Shown here: piece after piece, positions 33,316 to 42,211 of the stretch
How the letters are laid out: each line of letters begins with the position of its first letter
Position numbering within the stretch: position 1 is the first letter of the stretch
DNA from: Flavobacterium sp. N1736
GTDB taxonomy: Bacteria; Bacteroidota; Bacteroidia; Flavobacteriales; Flavobacteriaceae
NCBI RefSeq assembly: GCF_025947065.1
Contig: NZ_CP109994.1
Location: forward strand, 3,162,001 to 3,226,000
Direction of reading: 5' to 3'
Length of the DNA stretch: 64,000 nt
Notes under the pieces: model-generated
Told to the model about the DNA's origin: nothing
Seen by the model: the letters and a program-made list of their open reading frames with translations, nothing else
Databases searched by the model: none
Program-made: the position numbers and the translations under genes

Positions 33316-33921
33316 TTAATAATTCCCCGGTAAAAGTTCTACTTCGGCATTTGGATTAAAAAGATAGGTTCTTCCTGAACTTATTTCGATACATTCAAAA
33401 CGCTTTGTTCTTACTGCAAGTTTCTTGAATATTTTACCGTTTTTAATTCTGAAAACACTTCCGTACGGAATCTCAAATATGTAGTTTTTATCGTTTTCCT
33501 TATCATATTGCTTTAAAGCCAAAGACAAAGTGGTATCGGTATCGCTGCTTGCGGTTGGGTTCTTAAAATGACGTGCTAGCAACGGCAATAATTGTCCCGG
33601 AAAAATCTCCGGACGAATAAAGGGAACCATCAAACGCTGGAACGTAAATTTCCATTCGTCACCGTGTGGTTTTATATTTCGACCAAACTTTTCAAAAGCG
33701 ACCAAATGTGCAATTTCATGAATCAGCGTAATCAAAAAACGATATTTATTTAAACTCGAATTTACCGTGATTTCATGTTTACCGGTATGTCCCCTCCTGT
33801 AATCGCCATGACGCGTCTGGCGTTCATTAACAATTTTAAGATGAACCTGATTGGCAACAATCAATTCAAAAGCAGGCTTTACAGCATGTTCCGGTAAATA
33901 TTTAGCTAACGTTTCGCTCAA
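33316..33921 (-). CDS. SprT-like zinc metalloprotease (TTG start)
   Basis: The 201-residue protein has the zinc site HEIAH at residues 68-72 and a third ligand candidate His86 in HGDEW. The start is TTG (33921-33919): an in-frame stop lies upstream and no ATG precedes residue 1 (SETLAKYLPEHAVKP), which aligns with the usual family N-terminus. By family knowledge SprT-like domains resemble Spartan proteases that act on protein-DNA crosslinks; here it is a stand-alone domain of uncertain substrate. Confidence 0.82.
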   Translation of the reverse strand: MSETLAKYLPEHAVKPAFELIVANQVHLKIVNERQTRHGDYRRGHTGKHEITVNSSLNKYRFLITLIHEIAHLVAFEKFGRNIKPHGDEWKFTFQRLMVPFIRPEIFPGQLLPLLARHFKNPTASSDTDTTLSLALKQYDKENDKNYIFEIPYGSVFRIKNGKIFKKLAVRTKRFECIEISSGRTYLFNPNAEVELLPGNY

Positions 33922-33959
33922 GACTGTGTTCTTTAATTAATTCAAAAAAAATAAATTAT

Positions 33960-35234
33960 TTACAAATTTAAATACTTCAGGTAATTGCTATTTACATCTT
34001 TTTTAACTTCTCCATTTGCATCAGCAAAAACATTTCTCTTTGCCTGTCTTTTTGTTACATCAGTCTCCATATACTTTAGTTTATTTTCCTGATAATCTAA
34101 AGCACGTGCTTTTTGAATATATTCTAAACTGCTTTTATAATTATTTAAAACCTCAAAACTTGAAGCAATATTTACATAACAAGCCCAGATAGCAGCTTTC
34201 TGCCCTTTATCATTCGCATCTAATTGTTTAGCATATCCATCCATTTTTAGAATAAAGTCGCATAGAATCTTTTTCTTGTTTTTAAAATTATTGTAGTTCT
34301 TTAAACCTGTTTCATCCTGAAAATCTTTTGAATTATCAGTAATTACCAAATTATTATTCTTTACAAATTCAGCATTGCTGTTTAAAAGTTCGTCATCCGT
34401 TACAGGACTAGATTTGCTTTTAGACCAACTTTCAATAGCATCTACATCTTGATTTAATTTTAGAAATAACGGATTTTTGTCCTCTTTGGAAATTCTTGAA
34501 AAATAATAACTATCCTCATAATAAGGAACACCAATCCAGGACATCACGCGGCTTTTCATGTTTTTCTGAATATTATCTATAAGTGCGTTATAAATTAAAT
34601 TCTTATCAAGATTCGCAGTTAGATAAGTTATCGCTTCCGATTTTGTTTTAAAATTGGCCTGGTAACCTTCAAAACTTCCGGAACCAAGTAATCGCTCTTT
34701 AACTTTAAAAGTTTTCTCCATGATTACATTGTCGTTCAAACTATTTCTTAATTTATAAACAACATCAAACTTATAATAGGTTTCATACGAAAATGGTGTA
34801 TCACTTTTACTCTCCGTTATCTCTCCCTCGTATGCTACATTATTAATGTAAACATCGACAATAAGATGATCTTCAGCTTTTAATTGCTGAGTTCTGTAAT
34901 TTAAATCAGCAATACATGAAATATGAGTTCCCTGATAGTTTGACTCTGTTGATGTGCCCGCAAGAGGTCTGATTAAATATTCTTCTCTAAAAAATTCGTT
35001 GTAAGAAAGTCGCTCGCGAGTTCCTTTTTTTTCTCCATCGACCAATATTAGTATTGGATTCTCAGAAAGATTTATTTTAACGCCATACGTATTGTAACCC
35101 GCAGGAATATAATTTTCCGGAAAAACAAAATTGTAAAAACTTAACGTTTCTGATTTATAAGACTGAGCAGAAAGCTTTTGATTAGAAAAGACAGTAAAAA
35201 GTGCAACTACAAGAATTAAAATTCTTTTTTTCAT
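33960..35234 (-). CDS. Hypothetical secreted protein
   Basis: The 424-residue product has a signal peptide (MKKRILILVVALFTVFSNQKLSAQ). The N-terminal half is beta-rich (FYNFVFPENYIPAGYNTYGVKINL; HISCIADLNYRTQQLKAEDHLIVDVYINNVAYEGEI). The C-terminal half is helical, with a repeat-like segment AAIWACYVNIASSFEVLNNYKSSLEYIQKARALDYQENKLKYME (about 350-395) that resembles a TPR hairpin. I do not recognise the family. It lies between an SDR gene and the SprT gene on the same strand with short gaps. Confidence 0.55.
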   Translation of the reverse strand: MKKRILILVVALFTVFSNQKLSAQSYKSETLSFYNFVFPENYIPAGYNTYGVKINLSENPILILVDGEKKGTRERLSYNEFFREEYLIRPLAGTSTESNYQGTHISCIADLNYRTQQLKAEDHLIVDVYINNVAYEGEITESKSDTPFSYETYYKFDVVYKLRNSLNDNVIMEKTFKVKERLLGSGSFEGYQANFKTKSEAITYLTANLDKNLIYNALIDNIQKNMKSRVMSWIGVPYYEDSYYFSRISKEDKNPLFLKLNQDVDAIESWSKSKSSPVTDDELLNSNAEFVKNNNLVITDNSKDFQDETGLKNYNNFKNKKKILCDFILKMDGYAKQLDANDKGQKAAIWACYVNIASSFEVLNNYKSSLEYIQKARALDYQENKLKYMETDVTKRQAKRNVFADANGEVKKDVNSNYLKYLNL

Positions 35235-35275
35235 AAATTCAGATTGATTAATTTGGGGTTAGTTTTTTAAGATAA

Positions 35276-35953
35276 TTACGGATTTGTCGAAGAAACTTCC
35301 AATACTTTTCCGTTAAAGTATTTATTTCCGTTAAGCGTAAAATCATAAATATAAGTTGCCATTCCTTCTGCAGAAATTGGTGCCTGATATCCCGGAAAAG
35401 CTTCATTTAACATCTCTGTCTGAACAGAACCCAGAGCCAAAACATTAAACGAAATTCCCTGTTCTTTATATTCTTCTGCCAGTAATTCTGATAAAGTAAT
35501 TACAGCGCCTTTACTAGAACTGTAAGCTGCTAATCCGGCAAATTTAAGACTTCCTCTTACACCGCCAATAGAACTTATTGTAACCACATGACTGCCTTTT
35601 TGAAGATACGGCAAACAAATTCTGGTAAGATTTGCCACTGCAAAAACATTGACTTTATAAATACTTTCAAAATCAGCCTGAGTAGTTTCTGCGAAAGGTT
35701 TTAATAACAAAGCGCCCGCATTATGAACTACGGCATCAACCTTTTTCCATGTTGAAGAAAGAAAATCATCTACAACTCCCAAAGCCGATTTATTTGCCAA
35801 ATCAACTGAAAGACACGTTATATTTTGATGCTCTAAAAGTACTTTTGGTATATTTCTGGAAATGGCCAAAACCTGATGACCGGCATTTGCAAATTGCAAC
35901 GCTAATTCGTAACCAATTCCTCTACTGGTTCCTGTAACAATAATATTTTTCAT
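35276..35953 (-). CDS. Short-chain dehydrogenase/reductase (SDR)
   Basis: The 225-residue Rossmann enzyme has the cofactor motif TGTSRGIG (residues 7-14), NAG (78-80) and the catalytic Tyr144-xxx-Lys148 in YSSSK, with Ser at about 127-128. It is slightly shorter than the classical 250 residues. NAD or NADP preference is not clear; Ser-Arg at 32-33 (ISRN) suggests NADPH. The gene lies 38 bp after the M28 peptidase gene on the same strand. Substrate unknown. Confidence 0.85.
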   Translation of the reverse strand: MKNIIVTGTSRGIGYELALQFANAGHQVLAISRNIPKVLLEHQNITCLSVDLANKSALGVVDDFLSSTWKKVDAVVHNAGALLLKPFAETTQADFESIYKVNVFAVANLTRICLPYLQKGSHVVTISSIGGVRGSLKFAGLAAYSSSKGAVITLSELLAEEYKEQGISFNVLALGSVQTEMLNEAFPGYQAPISAEGMATYIYDFTLNGNKYFNGKVLEVSSTNP

Positions 35954-35991
35954 GAAGCAAAAATAAACAAATCCAACAAAAAGAACCGTTA

Positions 35992-36966
35992 TTATTTCAT
36001 CGTAATTTCTTGTGTTGGGGTATCTGTAATTTGAGTTACAGCCGGCAAAAATTCTTGTACAAAAGCAGTTATGTGCGGAATATCCATTACTTTAAATTCA
36101 TCTGAAACGTGATGATAGAATTCAAAATTTTCAAAATCGAAAGTACTTATCGATTGACATGGTTTTTTGAAAGCTTCATAAAATGAATAATTATCAGATC
36201 TGTAAAACAATTTATATTCGGCTTCTTTTGGTAAAAACCCAATTGTATTTTTTCCTGTATACTGATTTATTTTCTCCGCCATGTTCGATTTATCAAAACC
36301 AGTTATATAAGCCAGATAATCACGTTTCATTGGCACACCAATCATTTCGATATTTAATTGCGCATATAAATTAAAGTCCTGCGCTTTAAGTTTCTGAACT
36401 AAACTTTTAGATCCTAATAATCCTTTTTCTTCTCCTGCAAAAAACACAATCAGAATACTTCTTTTATTCGATTTTGTTTCGCTAAAATATTTTGCCATTT
36501 GTGCAACCGCCGTCACGCCCGAAGCATCATCATTGGCACCATTATTAATAATATCGTCCTGCTTTTTTTTCTCTAAACCAATATGATCATAATGTGCACT
36601 TAAAACCACAAACTCTTTTTTAAGTACAGGATCTGTTCCTTCAATAACGCCAACGATATTAAAAGCCGGAGATTTAAAATTGGTTAATGTATCACGATAT
36701 GTTTTAAAATAAGGTTTTACATTGTTCTTCTTTAAAAAGTCTTCTAAAAATTCAGCTGCTTTTTCAATTCCTTTAGTTCCGGTTTCACGGCCTTCCAGTT
36801 CATCTGAAGAAAGATATTTTAAGAAATCCGAAACTTCTGTTTCCTTCACTTTATAACTAATCTCTGCAGGTTTAAAATCTGATTTGGAAGATGTATTGCT
36901 TACTGTCGATGTATTCGATTTACATGCAAATAAAACAAATGGAAGAAAAAAGTATAGTTTTTTCAT
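35992..36966 (-). CDS. M28 family zinc aminopeptidase lipoprotein
   Basis: The 324-residue lipoprotein has lipidation Cys15 (FVLFACKSN). The M28 zinc-ligand pattern is complete: His in LSAHYDHIG (about 122-130), Asp in GANDDASGVTA (about 143-153), catalytic Glu pair in FFAGEEKGLLGS (about 174-185) and the late His in NFEFYHHVSDEF. An N-terminal part of about 40 residues precedes the peptidase. It should trim peptides at the envelope. It is first of the short series M28, SDR, unknown, SprT. Confidence 0.9.
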   Translation of the reverse strand: MKKLYFFLPFVLFACKSNTSTVSNTSSKSDFKPAEISYKVKETEVSDFLKYLSSDELEGRETGTKGIEKAAEFLEDFLKKNNVKPYFKTYRDTLTNFKSPAFNIVGVIEGTDPVLKKEFVVLSAHYDHIGLEKKKQDDIINNGANDDASGVTAVAQMAKYFSETKSNKRSILIVFFAGEEKGLLGSKSLVQKLKAQDFNLYAQLNIEMIGVPMKRDYLAYITGFDKSNMAEKINQYTGKNTIGFLPKEAEYKLFYRSDNYSFYEAFKKPCQSISTFDFENFEFYHHVSDEFKVMDIPHITAFVQEFLPAVTQITDTPTQEITMK

Positions 36967-36992
36967 GGATGAAAGATATTTAGCTTTAGAGC

Positions 36993-37649
36993 CTAAATCC
37001 CTAAAGCAGATGATTTAAAATATTTTTTATACACTTTAAACACCTGAATACTTCCTAAAAAAACAAAAAATAACGGAATAAAAACAGGCATCAAATACTT
37101 TGAAAATGAATTTGTTTTCTCAAAAACGATTTGCAATGTTAGAATCAGGCTCAACATTCCTAAAAAAACACCTATCAAAGTTCCTGCAATATAATAATAT
37201 TTTAGCTTTTTTTCGGTTGTAATATACTTTCCGTTAACTAAATATAGATTCCAACTCGTCCAGAATGGCAGCTGTAAAAAATTAAAACAATTTAAAATGA
37301 CACCAATTACAAATGGCGAATACATTAAAAATTGATTGATATGACTATTTGAAGTCATTGAATGATTGGAGTTTGAATAAAATAAATACGCCAGAACGAA
37401 CATAAAACCAACGGCAAAAAAATCAATAATCTTCATTAATTTTTTATTGTTTATAAGTCGTTGTGCAAAAAGTAACGTGAAATAAATAACGAAAGTTTCA
37501 ACGGAAACAACACCAAACAAATAGAGAACTAAATTTTGCAGCCCTGATTTTGAATAAATTTCTAATCCTGCCAAATTTAAATATCCAAGCGGAATTGAAC
37601 CAATGAAACTCACCAGAAAACCAACAGAGATATTTTTTATTCTCTTCAT
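36993..37649 (-). CDS. Polytopic membrane protein, LysE-translocator-like
   Basis: I start at the ATG at 37649 (218 residues); a TTG at 37655 would add only two residues and overlap the previous stop. About six membrane helices are predicted. The N-terminal segment GFLVSFIGSIPLGYLNLAGLEI resembles the GSIPPGP motif of LysE-type exporters, but the second proline is missing. I infer an exporter-like membrane protein with low certainty about substrate. It directly follows the ATP-grasp gene, 2 bp after its stop, so the two are likely coupled. Confidence 0.6.
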   Translation of the reverse strand: MKRIKNISVGFLVSFIGSIPLGYLNLAGLEIYSKSGLQNLVLYLFGVVSVETFVIYFTLLFAQRLINNKKLMKIIDFFAVGFMFVLAYLFYSNSNHSMTSNSHINQFLMYSPFVIGVILNCFNFLQLPFWTSWNLYLVNGKYITTEKKLKYYYIAGTLIGVFLGMLSLILTLQIVFEKTNSFSKYLMPVFIPLFFVFLGSIQVFKVYKKYFKSSALGI

Positions 37650-37651
37650 TT

Positions 37652-38686
37652 TCAAAAATTTATAATTTTATTATTCTGGGCGAGATGCAGTTTGTATTCC
37701 CGCATTCCAACTTTATAATCTAAGTACGGAACTCCCATTTTATGATTCACAACACTTATTTCATACATATATGTAATATGTCTGGCAAGTTCTTTCCAGG
37801 CAAACCAAACAGAATGTTTAGGGTCGTAGATATGTGTGGGTTCGCTGGCAGCGCCATTAAGTTCTACAATTAAAAAATTCTCGCCATTTTCTAATTCTTC
37901 AAAAGTATTATACATAATATCGAACCTTCCAAAATAGAATTCCGGAATCTGAACTGCAATTTCATTGATCATCGCCGTTAATTTTGGTGTAATTAAATCA
38001 CTGCCATCCAGGAATTTTGCGCCACGGGCATGATTGCCAAACGGAACTAAATTTACACTTTCGTCTTTTTGCAAAATTCTGCCCAATTGATCTCCGTATT
38101 CCTCTTTTAATGTTTCAAATTGCAATTGAAATCTTGGCGTTTGATGAATCAGTTTTTCAATTGTTGAAATGCCATCGCCCTTTACAATCAAAAATTCTTT
38201 TGAGACAATTCCGGTAATTTTTCCGTTTTTTTGATGTGGATGACGTACATAAAAAACACCAACTTCGTTTTTAAACGGAATTAAATCCTGCAGTAAAAAA
38301 TCAAAATTTGCTTTTTCTGCATATTCCTTTAATTCAGAAACTGTTTTGATTTTTTTTACACCGGAACCCCTTAAACCAATATCAGGTTTTGCTATTAATG
38401 GAAAATAAATTCCTTTTTCGACAACCGTTTCTACTATATTTTTCAGATCTGTATTTTCCCGAATCAAAATTGTTTTGGGATAATATTTTTTGGGAAGCAA
38501 ATCGTAAATCTGTTTTTTGCTTTCCATCATAAAACCGCCGTTTTTAATTTTTGGATTTGATGCATTAAAGAAAAAAATAGATCGTGCTTTTATGGCATAA
38601 TACGCCCACAAAAAATAGATAGGTATGTATAAAACCTGAAATGGCCAATACTCCCAATTTGTTATTTTATGAAAAAATAGTTTCAT
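37652..38686 (-). CDS. ATP-grasp enzyme, D-Ala-D-Ala-ligase-like
   Basis: The 344-residue protein has an N-terminal hydrophobic stretch (FQVLYIPIYFLWAYYAI, about 17-33) that may anchor it. The ATP-grasp fold follows: PLIAKPDIGLRGSGVKKI (about 96-113) binds ATP, FLLQDLIPFKNEVGVFYVRHP covers about 130-150, and FGRFDIMYN plus FLIVELNGAASEPTHIYDP (about 276-294) supplies the metal site. It resembles carboxylate-amine ligases of the ATP-grasp group, but no substrate can be assigned. The ligase next to an exporter-like gene suggests production and export of a small conjugate; that is a guess. Confidence 0.75.
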   Translation of the reverse strand: MKLFFHKITNWEYWPFQVLYIPIYFLWAYYAIKARSIFFFNASNPKIKNGGFMMESKKQIYDLLPKKYYPKTILIRENTDLKNIVETVVEKGIYFPLIAKPDIGLRGSGVKKIKTVSELKEYAEKANFDFLLQDLIPFKNEVGVFYVRHPHQKNGKITGIVSKEFLIVKGDGISTIEKLIHQTPRFQLQFETLKEEYGDQLGRILQKDESVNLVPFGNHARGAKFLDGSDLITPKLTAMINEIAVQIPEFYFGRFDIMYNTFEELENGENFLIVELNGAASEPTHIYDPKHSVWFAWKELARHITYMYEISVVNHKMGVPYLDYKVGMREYKLHLAQNNKIINF

Positions 38687-38697
38687 GATTCCCTTTC

Positions 38698-39408
38698 TTA
38701 AATACTAATAAATGCGGTTGAATACTCTTGTGTTTTTATCAAATCATAATAGCGCATAACACCTTTATTTTGTTCTATTGTAACTTGCGTAATACTCAAT
38801 GTTTTTAAGGCATTTTCTCTGTTAATAATTAAACCGTTTTGAGTATCGTTTCCTTCTGTATTTCGATGAAAACCAAACATATCGGGAGCCGAAATTTTAT
38901 CTTTATCCTTTAAAAAACAAGCAAACCAATCTGACCTTTTTTTCCTGATTTCATCGGAATACAATGTGACAGAAGACCAAATATGATTTTTTGTTTCATC
39001 TAATAGTATCGTTTTCTTTTCAGAACCATCCCAGACAAGTTCGTATAATTCTTTATTCTGATACAAAACCAACGTAAATGGTTCAATATTTTCAAGATTA
39101 ATTTCAATCCAAAAATCCTTCGGAGAATCGGCATAAATAATTTCTAAAGCAATTAATCCGCGGCTTTTTCTATAAGACGGTTTTACTTCGTGTTTGACCA
39201 ATCCTCCGTTTAAAAGCACCAAAACAGTTCCGTTTGCATCAACTGCAAACCACGTTCCTCCAGCTTTTGGATCTTTGGGATAAATAACATTTTTTCCGTT
39301 TTGATTGTAATTCTTTGGTGCAATCGCAGCCGGACGAATTACTTTTTCATCACGATTTGACGTCATAATTACAACCCCATTATTATTTATAAAACTTACT
39401 GTGCACAT
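38698..39408 (-). CDS. NRDE/TANGO2-family protein
   Basis: The 236-residue protein starts MCTVSFINNNGVVIMTSNRDEKVIRPA, the classical start with Cys2 as possible N-terminal nucleophile and the NRDE motif at 18-21. GGTWFAVDANGTVLVLLNG (about 50-68) is the second conserved block. TANGO2 relatives have been linked to heme trafficking, but the bacterial role is unclear. The gene overlaps the preceding DinB gene by 13 bp and is the last member of the redox-stress operon described here. Confidence 0.88.
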   Translation of the reverse strand: MCTVSFINNNGVVIMTSNRDEKVIRPAAIAPKNYNQNGKNVIYPKDPKAGGTWFAVDANGTVLVLLNGGLVKHEVKPSYRKSRGLIALEIIYADSPKDFWIEINLENIEPFTLVLYQNKELYELVWDGSEKKTILLDETKNHIWSSVTLYSDEIRKKRSDWFACFLKDKDKISAPDMFGFHRNTEGNDTQNGLIINRENALKTLSITQVTIEQNKGVMRYYDLIKTQEYSTAFISI

Positions 39409-39884
39409 TGTTTTCTGTATTCGATTGTAGAGCGTGCAATACCAAAATTTTCATGAAGCAAAACATTTCCATATTGCAAAACTGCCACTTTTATTAACGC
39501 CTGATGATGAATGCAATGTTCCAGATTATAAAGCAATTCTCTATAATAGTTTGTTTGAATTCGCATTGTCAATCCGTCAATAAATTGTTCCAGATACATT
39601 ATTTTATTCTCGCTTTTTAAATCTTCCTTTATTTCAAAAATGCATTGTTTTGCATAATGAGTTTCGGTTTGAATACGATTATTTCTCTCGCGATTGTCAT
39701 AATTCAAAATTGCTGAATCATAACTTTTTTCAAGACATTGAAACATTTCAAGAATATGACGAGTATGTTCGCCTATAGTCGAACCGCTTAATGCGTCGCA
39801 TGGTTTTGCATAATCCTGATCTGAAAGCTGACCTAATAAACTAATTAAGTCATCTAAACTGCGATGTATCGATTTTATCAACAT
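39396..39884 (-). CDS. DinB-family four-helix protein
   Basis: The 162-residue protein follows the DinB-like pattern: SLDDLISLLGQLSDQDYAKP, then GEHTRHILEMFQCL (about 33-46) with the first metal His, and the late HCIHHQALIKVA (about 127-138) with the second. This is a putative metal-dependent enzyme fold used in thiol-transfer reactions (for example bacillithiol or mycothiol enzymes). It lies 2 bp after the DoxX stop and overlaps the NRDE gene start. Confidence 0.8.
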   Translation of the reverse strand: MLIKSIHRSLDDLISLLGQLSDQDYAKPCDALSGSTIGEHTRHILEMFQCLEKSYDSAILNYDNRERNNRIQTETHYAKQCIFEIKEDLKSENKIMYLEQFIDGLTMRIQTNYYRELLYNLEHCIHHQALIKVAVLQYGNVLLHENFGIARSTIEYRKQCAQ

Positions 39885-39886
39885 AA

Positions 39887-40285
39887 TTATTTTGCTTTTA
39901 AAAGGTTAAAAATCTTATTCCGATCCAGATTAATGAGTTCCAGACAGCATACTAATACAATTATTGCCAGAACAAAAAGTAATCCTCCGTCGCCTTGAAC
40001 AGCTATTCCTAAAACAAACAAATGCGAAAAAACAGCACCAATCATTATTCCGCTTCCTAATACAGCGCCCATCCAGGTTGTTTTGGGCATTAAAATTAAA
40101 ATAGCTGCAATCAACTCGGCAATTCCGGAACCAATTCTGCCGTAAGGTTCCATTCCTAATTTCGAAAAAATATAAATACTTTCTTCTGCTCCGCTAAATT
40201 TAAAAACCAGTGTCTGCAATAAAATAACGGCAGCAACTATTCGTAAAAGCCAAACTATTTTTTTCCTTTTCATACCAGTTTTCAT
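39887..40285 (-). CDS. DoxX-family membrane protein
   Basis: The 132-residue product has four membrane helices (about 10-28, 52-72, 76-96 and 100-118). GRIGSGIAELIAAILILMPKTTWMGAVLGSGIM (about 49-81) is the typical DoxX core. Start is the ATG at 40285, overlapping the YHS stop by 4 bp (ATGA-type), so the genes are coupled. DoxX proteins are membrane components of oxidative-stress systems in several bacteria; the exact reaction is not established. Confidence 0.85.
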   Translation of the reverse strand: MKTGMKRKKIVWLLRIVAAVILLQTLVFKFSGAEESIYIFSKLGMEPYGRIGSGIAELIAAILILMPKTTWMGAVLGSGIMIGAVFSHLFVLGIAVQGDGGLLFVLAIIVLVCCLELINLDRNKIFNLLKAK

Positions 40286-40740
40286 TTATAGAATTTCTTC
40301 CAGTTCGTATTTGCTTTCGATTTTAAATTATTCTCGTCTTTATTCCAGCTTTTCAAAGTATTATTAAAATAAGCGTTGTAAAACAAATAGAGTTTTCCGT
40401 CAATAATTTTAAAAGTCTCTGGGTTTATCTCCACTTTTTCACCCGCGCTTCCCATTGCATAAGCACACCAGCCGCCATATTGAGGTTCGTATTTTGAAGG
40501 ATTTTTTAAAAATGCCTCTTTATTTTCGTTCGATGAAAAATTATAAATCACGCCCTGATAAGACACCGATATTTCTTTTTTACCTTTTAAAGGTTTTCCC
40601 TGAATGAAATAAGCAACAGGATCGTAACCCAGAATGGCAATTTTATTTTCTAAATTATATTGAGCGATACGTTTTGAATCATTTTGAGCAAATGAAACTA
40701 CTGAAACAAATAATAATACGAGTAATGTGAACTTTTTCAT
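40282..40740 (-). CDS. Secreted YHS-domain protein
   Basis: The 152-residue product has a signal peptide (MKKFTLLVLLFVSVVSFAQ). The YHS motif block is LGYDPVAYFIQGKPLKGKKEISVSYQGVIYNFSSNENKEAF (about 37-77), with GGWCAYAMGSAGEKVEINPETFKIIDGKLYLFYN following. YHS domains are predicted metal-binding modules. A single Cys (GGWCAYA) is kept. It sits between the redoxin and DoxX genes, with a 6-bp gap on one side and an overlap on the other. Confidence 0.87.
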   Translation of the reverse strand: MKKFTLLVLLFVSVVSFAQNDSKRIAQYNLENKIAILGYDPVAYFIQGKPLKGKKEISVSYQGVIYNFSSNENKEAFLKNPSKYEPQYGGWCAYAMGSAGEKVEINPETFKIIDGKLYLFYNAYFNNTLKSWNKDENNLKSKANTNWKKFYK

Positions 40741-40746
40741 CTTAGT

Positions 40747-41343
40747 TTATTTTAAATTTTTTAATACAGCAATCAATAATTCAGATGAAATCCGATGTTT
40801 AAAATCAGGCGAAATATATTCGAACAAAATATCACTCTCAGCATTTACAACAAAAACAGAAGGAACAGGTAAAAAACTCCTATCCATTCCATTAGAATGT
40901 ACGTTAATTACTGATTTATAGTTTTCCGGAGCTTCATAAGCAATTCCTGCTGCTTTTATCAAATCACCTTTTGAGTCAGAAAGCAATATGTATTTTACCT
41001 TATCTTTTTCTGCTGTAATTTTTAAATTTTCGGGAGTATCAGGACTTATGGCTATAATTTGATAACCCAAATCAAGAATTTGTTTTTCGGCTTCAGCCAA
41101 GGCTGCCAAATGCATATTGCAATACGGACACCAGCCGCCGCGATAAAAAACTAAAACAGTCTTTTTGTTTTTAAGTAAATCAGAGATTTTTGCATCTTTA
41201 TTATCAGATGTCTTTAAAGTAATATCCGGAATTTTCTCTCCTATTAATAAAGGAGCAATGTCAGTCGCAGATTTAGGGAGTTCGGTTTGGGCATTTGCAG
41301 CAAAACTTAGTGTTGCAAAAAGCATAAAGAGTACTTTTTTCAT
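40747..41343 (-). CDS. Secreted AhpC/TSA-type peroxiredoxin-like protein
   Basis: I use the ATG at 41343 (198 residues), which gives a signal peptide (MKKVLFMLFATLSFAANAQ); the ATG at 41361 would add MIKFKT in front. The redox motif is CPYC at residues 72-75 (FYRGGWCPYCNMHLAALAEAE). The CxxC arrangement is closer to thioredoxin-like resolvers or a PRX-like2 group than to a classical 2-Cys AhpC. It should act in the periplasm. It is the first structural gene after the Crp/Fnr-type regulator. Confidence 0.85.
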   Translation of the reverse strand: MKKVLFMLFATLSFAANAQTELPKSATDIAPLLIGEKIPDITLKTSDNKDAKISDLLKNKKTVLVFYRGGWCPYCNMHLAALAEAEKQILDLGYQIIAISPDTPENLKITAEKDKVKYILLSDSKGDLIKAAGIAYEAPENYKSVINVHSNGMDRSFLPVPSVFVVNAESDILFEYISPDFKHRISSELLIAVLKNLK

Positions 41344-41404
41344 AGTTTTAAATTTTATCATTTTGATAATGTAAAACTACTTCGCTATGAAAAAACAAAA
41401 TGTC

Positions 41405-41423
41405 GGCTAATTTACACTTAGCC
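41405..41423 (-). promoter_or_regulatory. Dyad GGCTAA-N7-TTAGCC before the redoxin operon
   Basis: A perfect 6-bp inverted repeat with a 7-nt spacer lies in the 88-bp gap between the Crp/Fnr gene and the redoxin gene. It could be the operator of the neighbouring regulator or a weak terminator of that gene; the tail GACATTTTGTTTTT on the minus strand leaves the second possibility open. Confidence 0.5.
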
Positions 41424-41431
41424 TAAAATAA

Positions 41432-42109
41432 TTATAATTTGGTAATATCCTTAATAACAATCTCGCTTCTGCTGTAATGCAAAAGGTCATTATTTTCCAT
41501 TTCATTTAGTAATTGAGTGGCGGTTTGTCTTGAAGTACAAATGATTTGGGCAATATCATTTTGAGTCAGATAATTTTCTATTGCCACCATATTTCCTTTT
41601 CTCACACCTTCATTTTCGGCCCAGTCTTTTAAAAATTGATACAATCTGGTTTTTGCATCTTTAGAAATTAAATTAGAATAACTGTTTTTAATACGCTTCA
41701 TTTTCAAACCCACAAATTTGGTATAAGAAAGTGCTAATGATGGATTTCTTAACAATAAATCTTCAAAATCAGACATTAAAAAACTGCAGATTGCCACATC
41801 ATCAGAAAGCACTTTAGCATATTCTTCGACTTTATCATCGGTTTCTAAAGTCAGTTCGCCAAACAAATCCCCTTTCTGAATAATATCTTTTATCGTTTCA
41901 TTACCATCATCATCAATAGCAACGATTTTAATATTTCCTTTTTTAAGTAAAAATATACGGGGAACATCCGAAGAGGAGAAATAAATAATTTCGCCTTTTG
42001 ATGCTTTTTTAAAACCGGTAATAATACACAATTGTTTAATTTGAGAAAAACTCAACGTTCTAAACAGTTTATGATCCCGCAAATACCAATATTTTAAATC
42101 TTCGTACAT
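41432..42109 (-). CDS. Crp/Fnr-family transcriptional regulator
   Basis: I use the ATG at 42109 (225 residues, MYEDLKYWYLRDHKLFRTL); the in-frame ATG at 42151 would add 14 residues. The cyclic-nucleotide-type beta-roll is at about 20-120 (GEIIYFSSSDVPRIFLLKKGNIKIV, GDLFGELTLE), followed by the dimer helix and a winged helix (NDIAQIICTSRQTATQLLNEM, about 187-207). No Fnr-type N-terminal cysteine cluster is visible, so it is not an iron-sulfur sensor of that kind. The regulator lies next to the redoxin-YHS-DoxX-DinB-NRDE genes and probably controls them. Confidence 0.9.
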   Translation of the reverse strand: MYEDLKYWYLRDHKLFRTLSFSQIKQLCIITGFKKASKGEIIYFSSSDVPRIFLLKKGNIKIVAIDDDGNETIKDIIQKGDLFGELTLETDDKVEEYAKVLSDDVAICSFLMSDFEDLLLRNPSLALSYTKFVGLKMKRIKNSYSNLISKDAKTRLYQFLKDWAENEGVRKGNMVAIENYLTQNDIAQIICTSRQTATQLLNEMENNDLLHYSRSEIVIKDITKL

Positions 42110-42154
42110 AAAAAAATGCTTTCTGTAAATGTAGCTAAATTTAAAAAACAAACA

Positions 42155-42191
42155 AAAAACCCTTTCGAAGCACTTGCCTGAAAGGGTTTTA
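42155..42191 (-). terminator. Terminator of the acyl-CoA dehydrogenase gene
   Basis: AAAACCCTTTC and GAAAGGGTTTT pair around CGAAGCACTTGCCT-like sequence, with a T-rich tail on the minus strand. Confidence 0.75.
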
Positions 42192-42211
42192 ATATTTTAT
42201 TTTGAGAGAAT

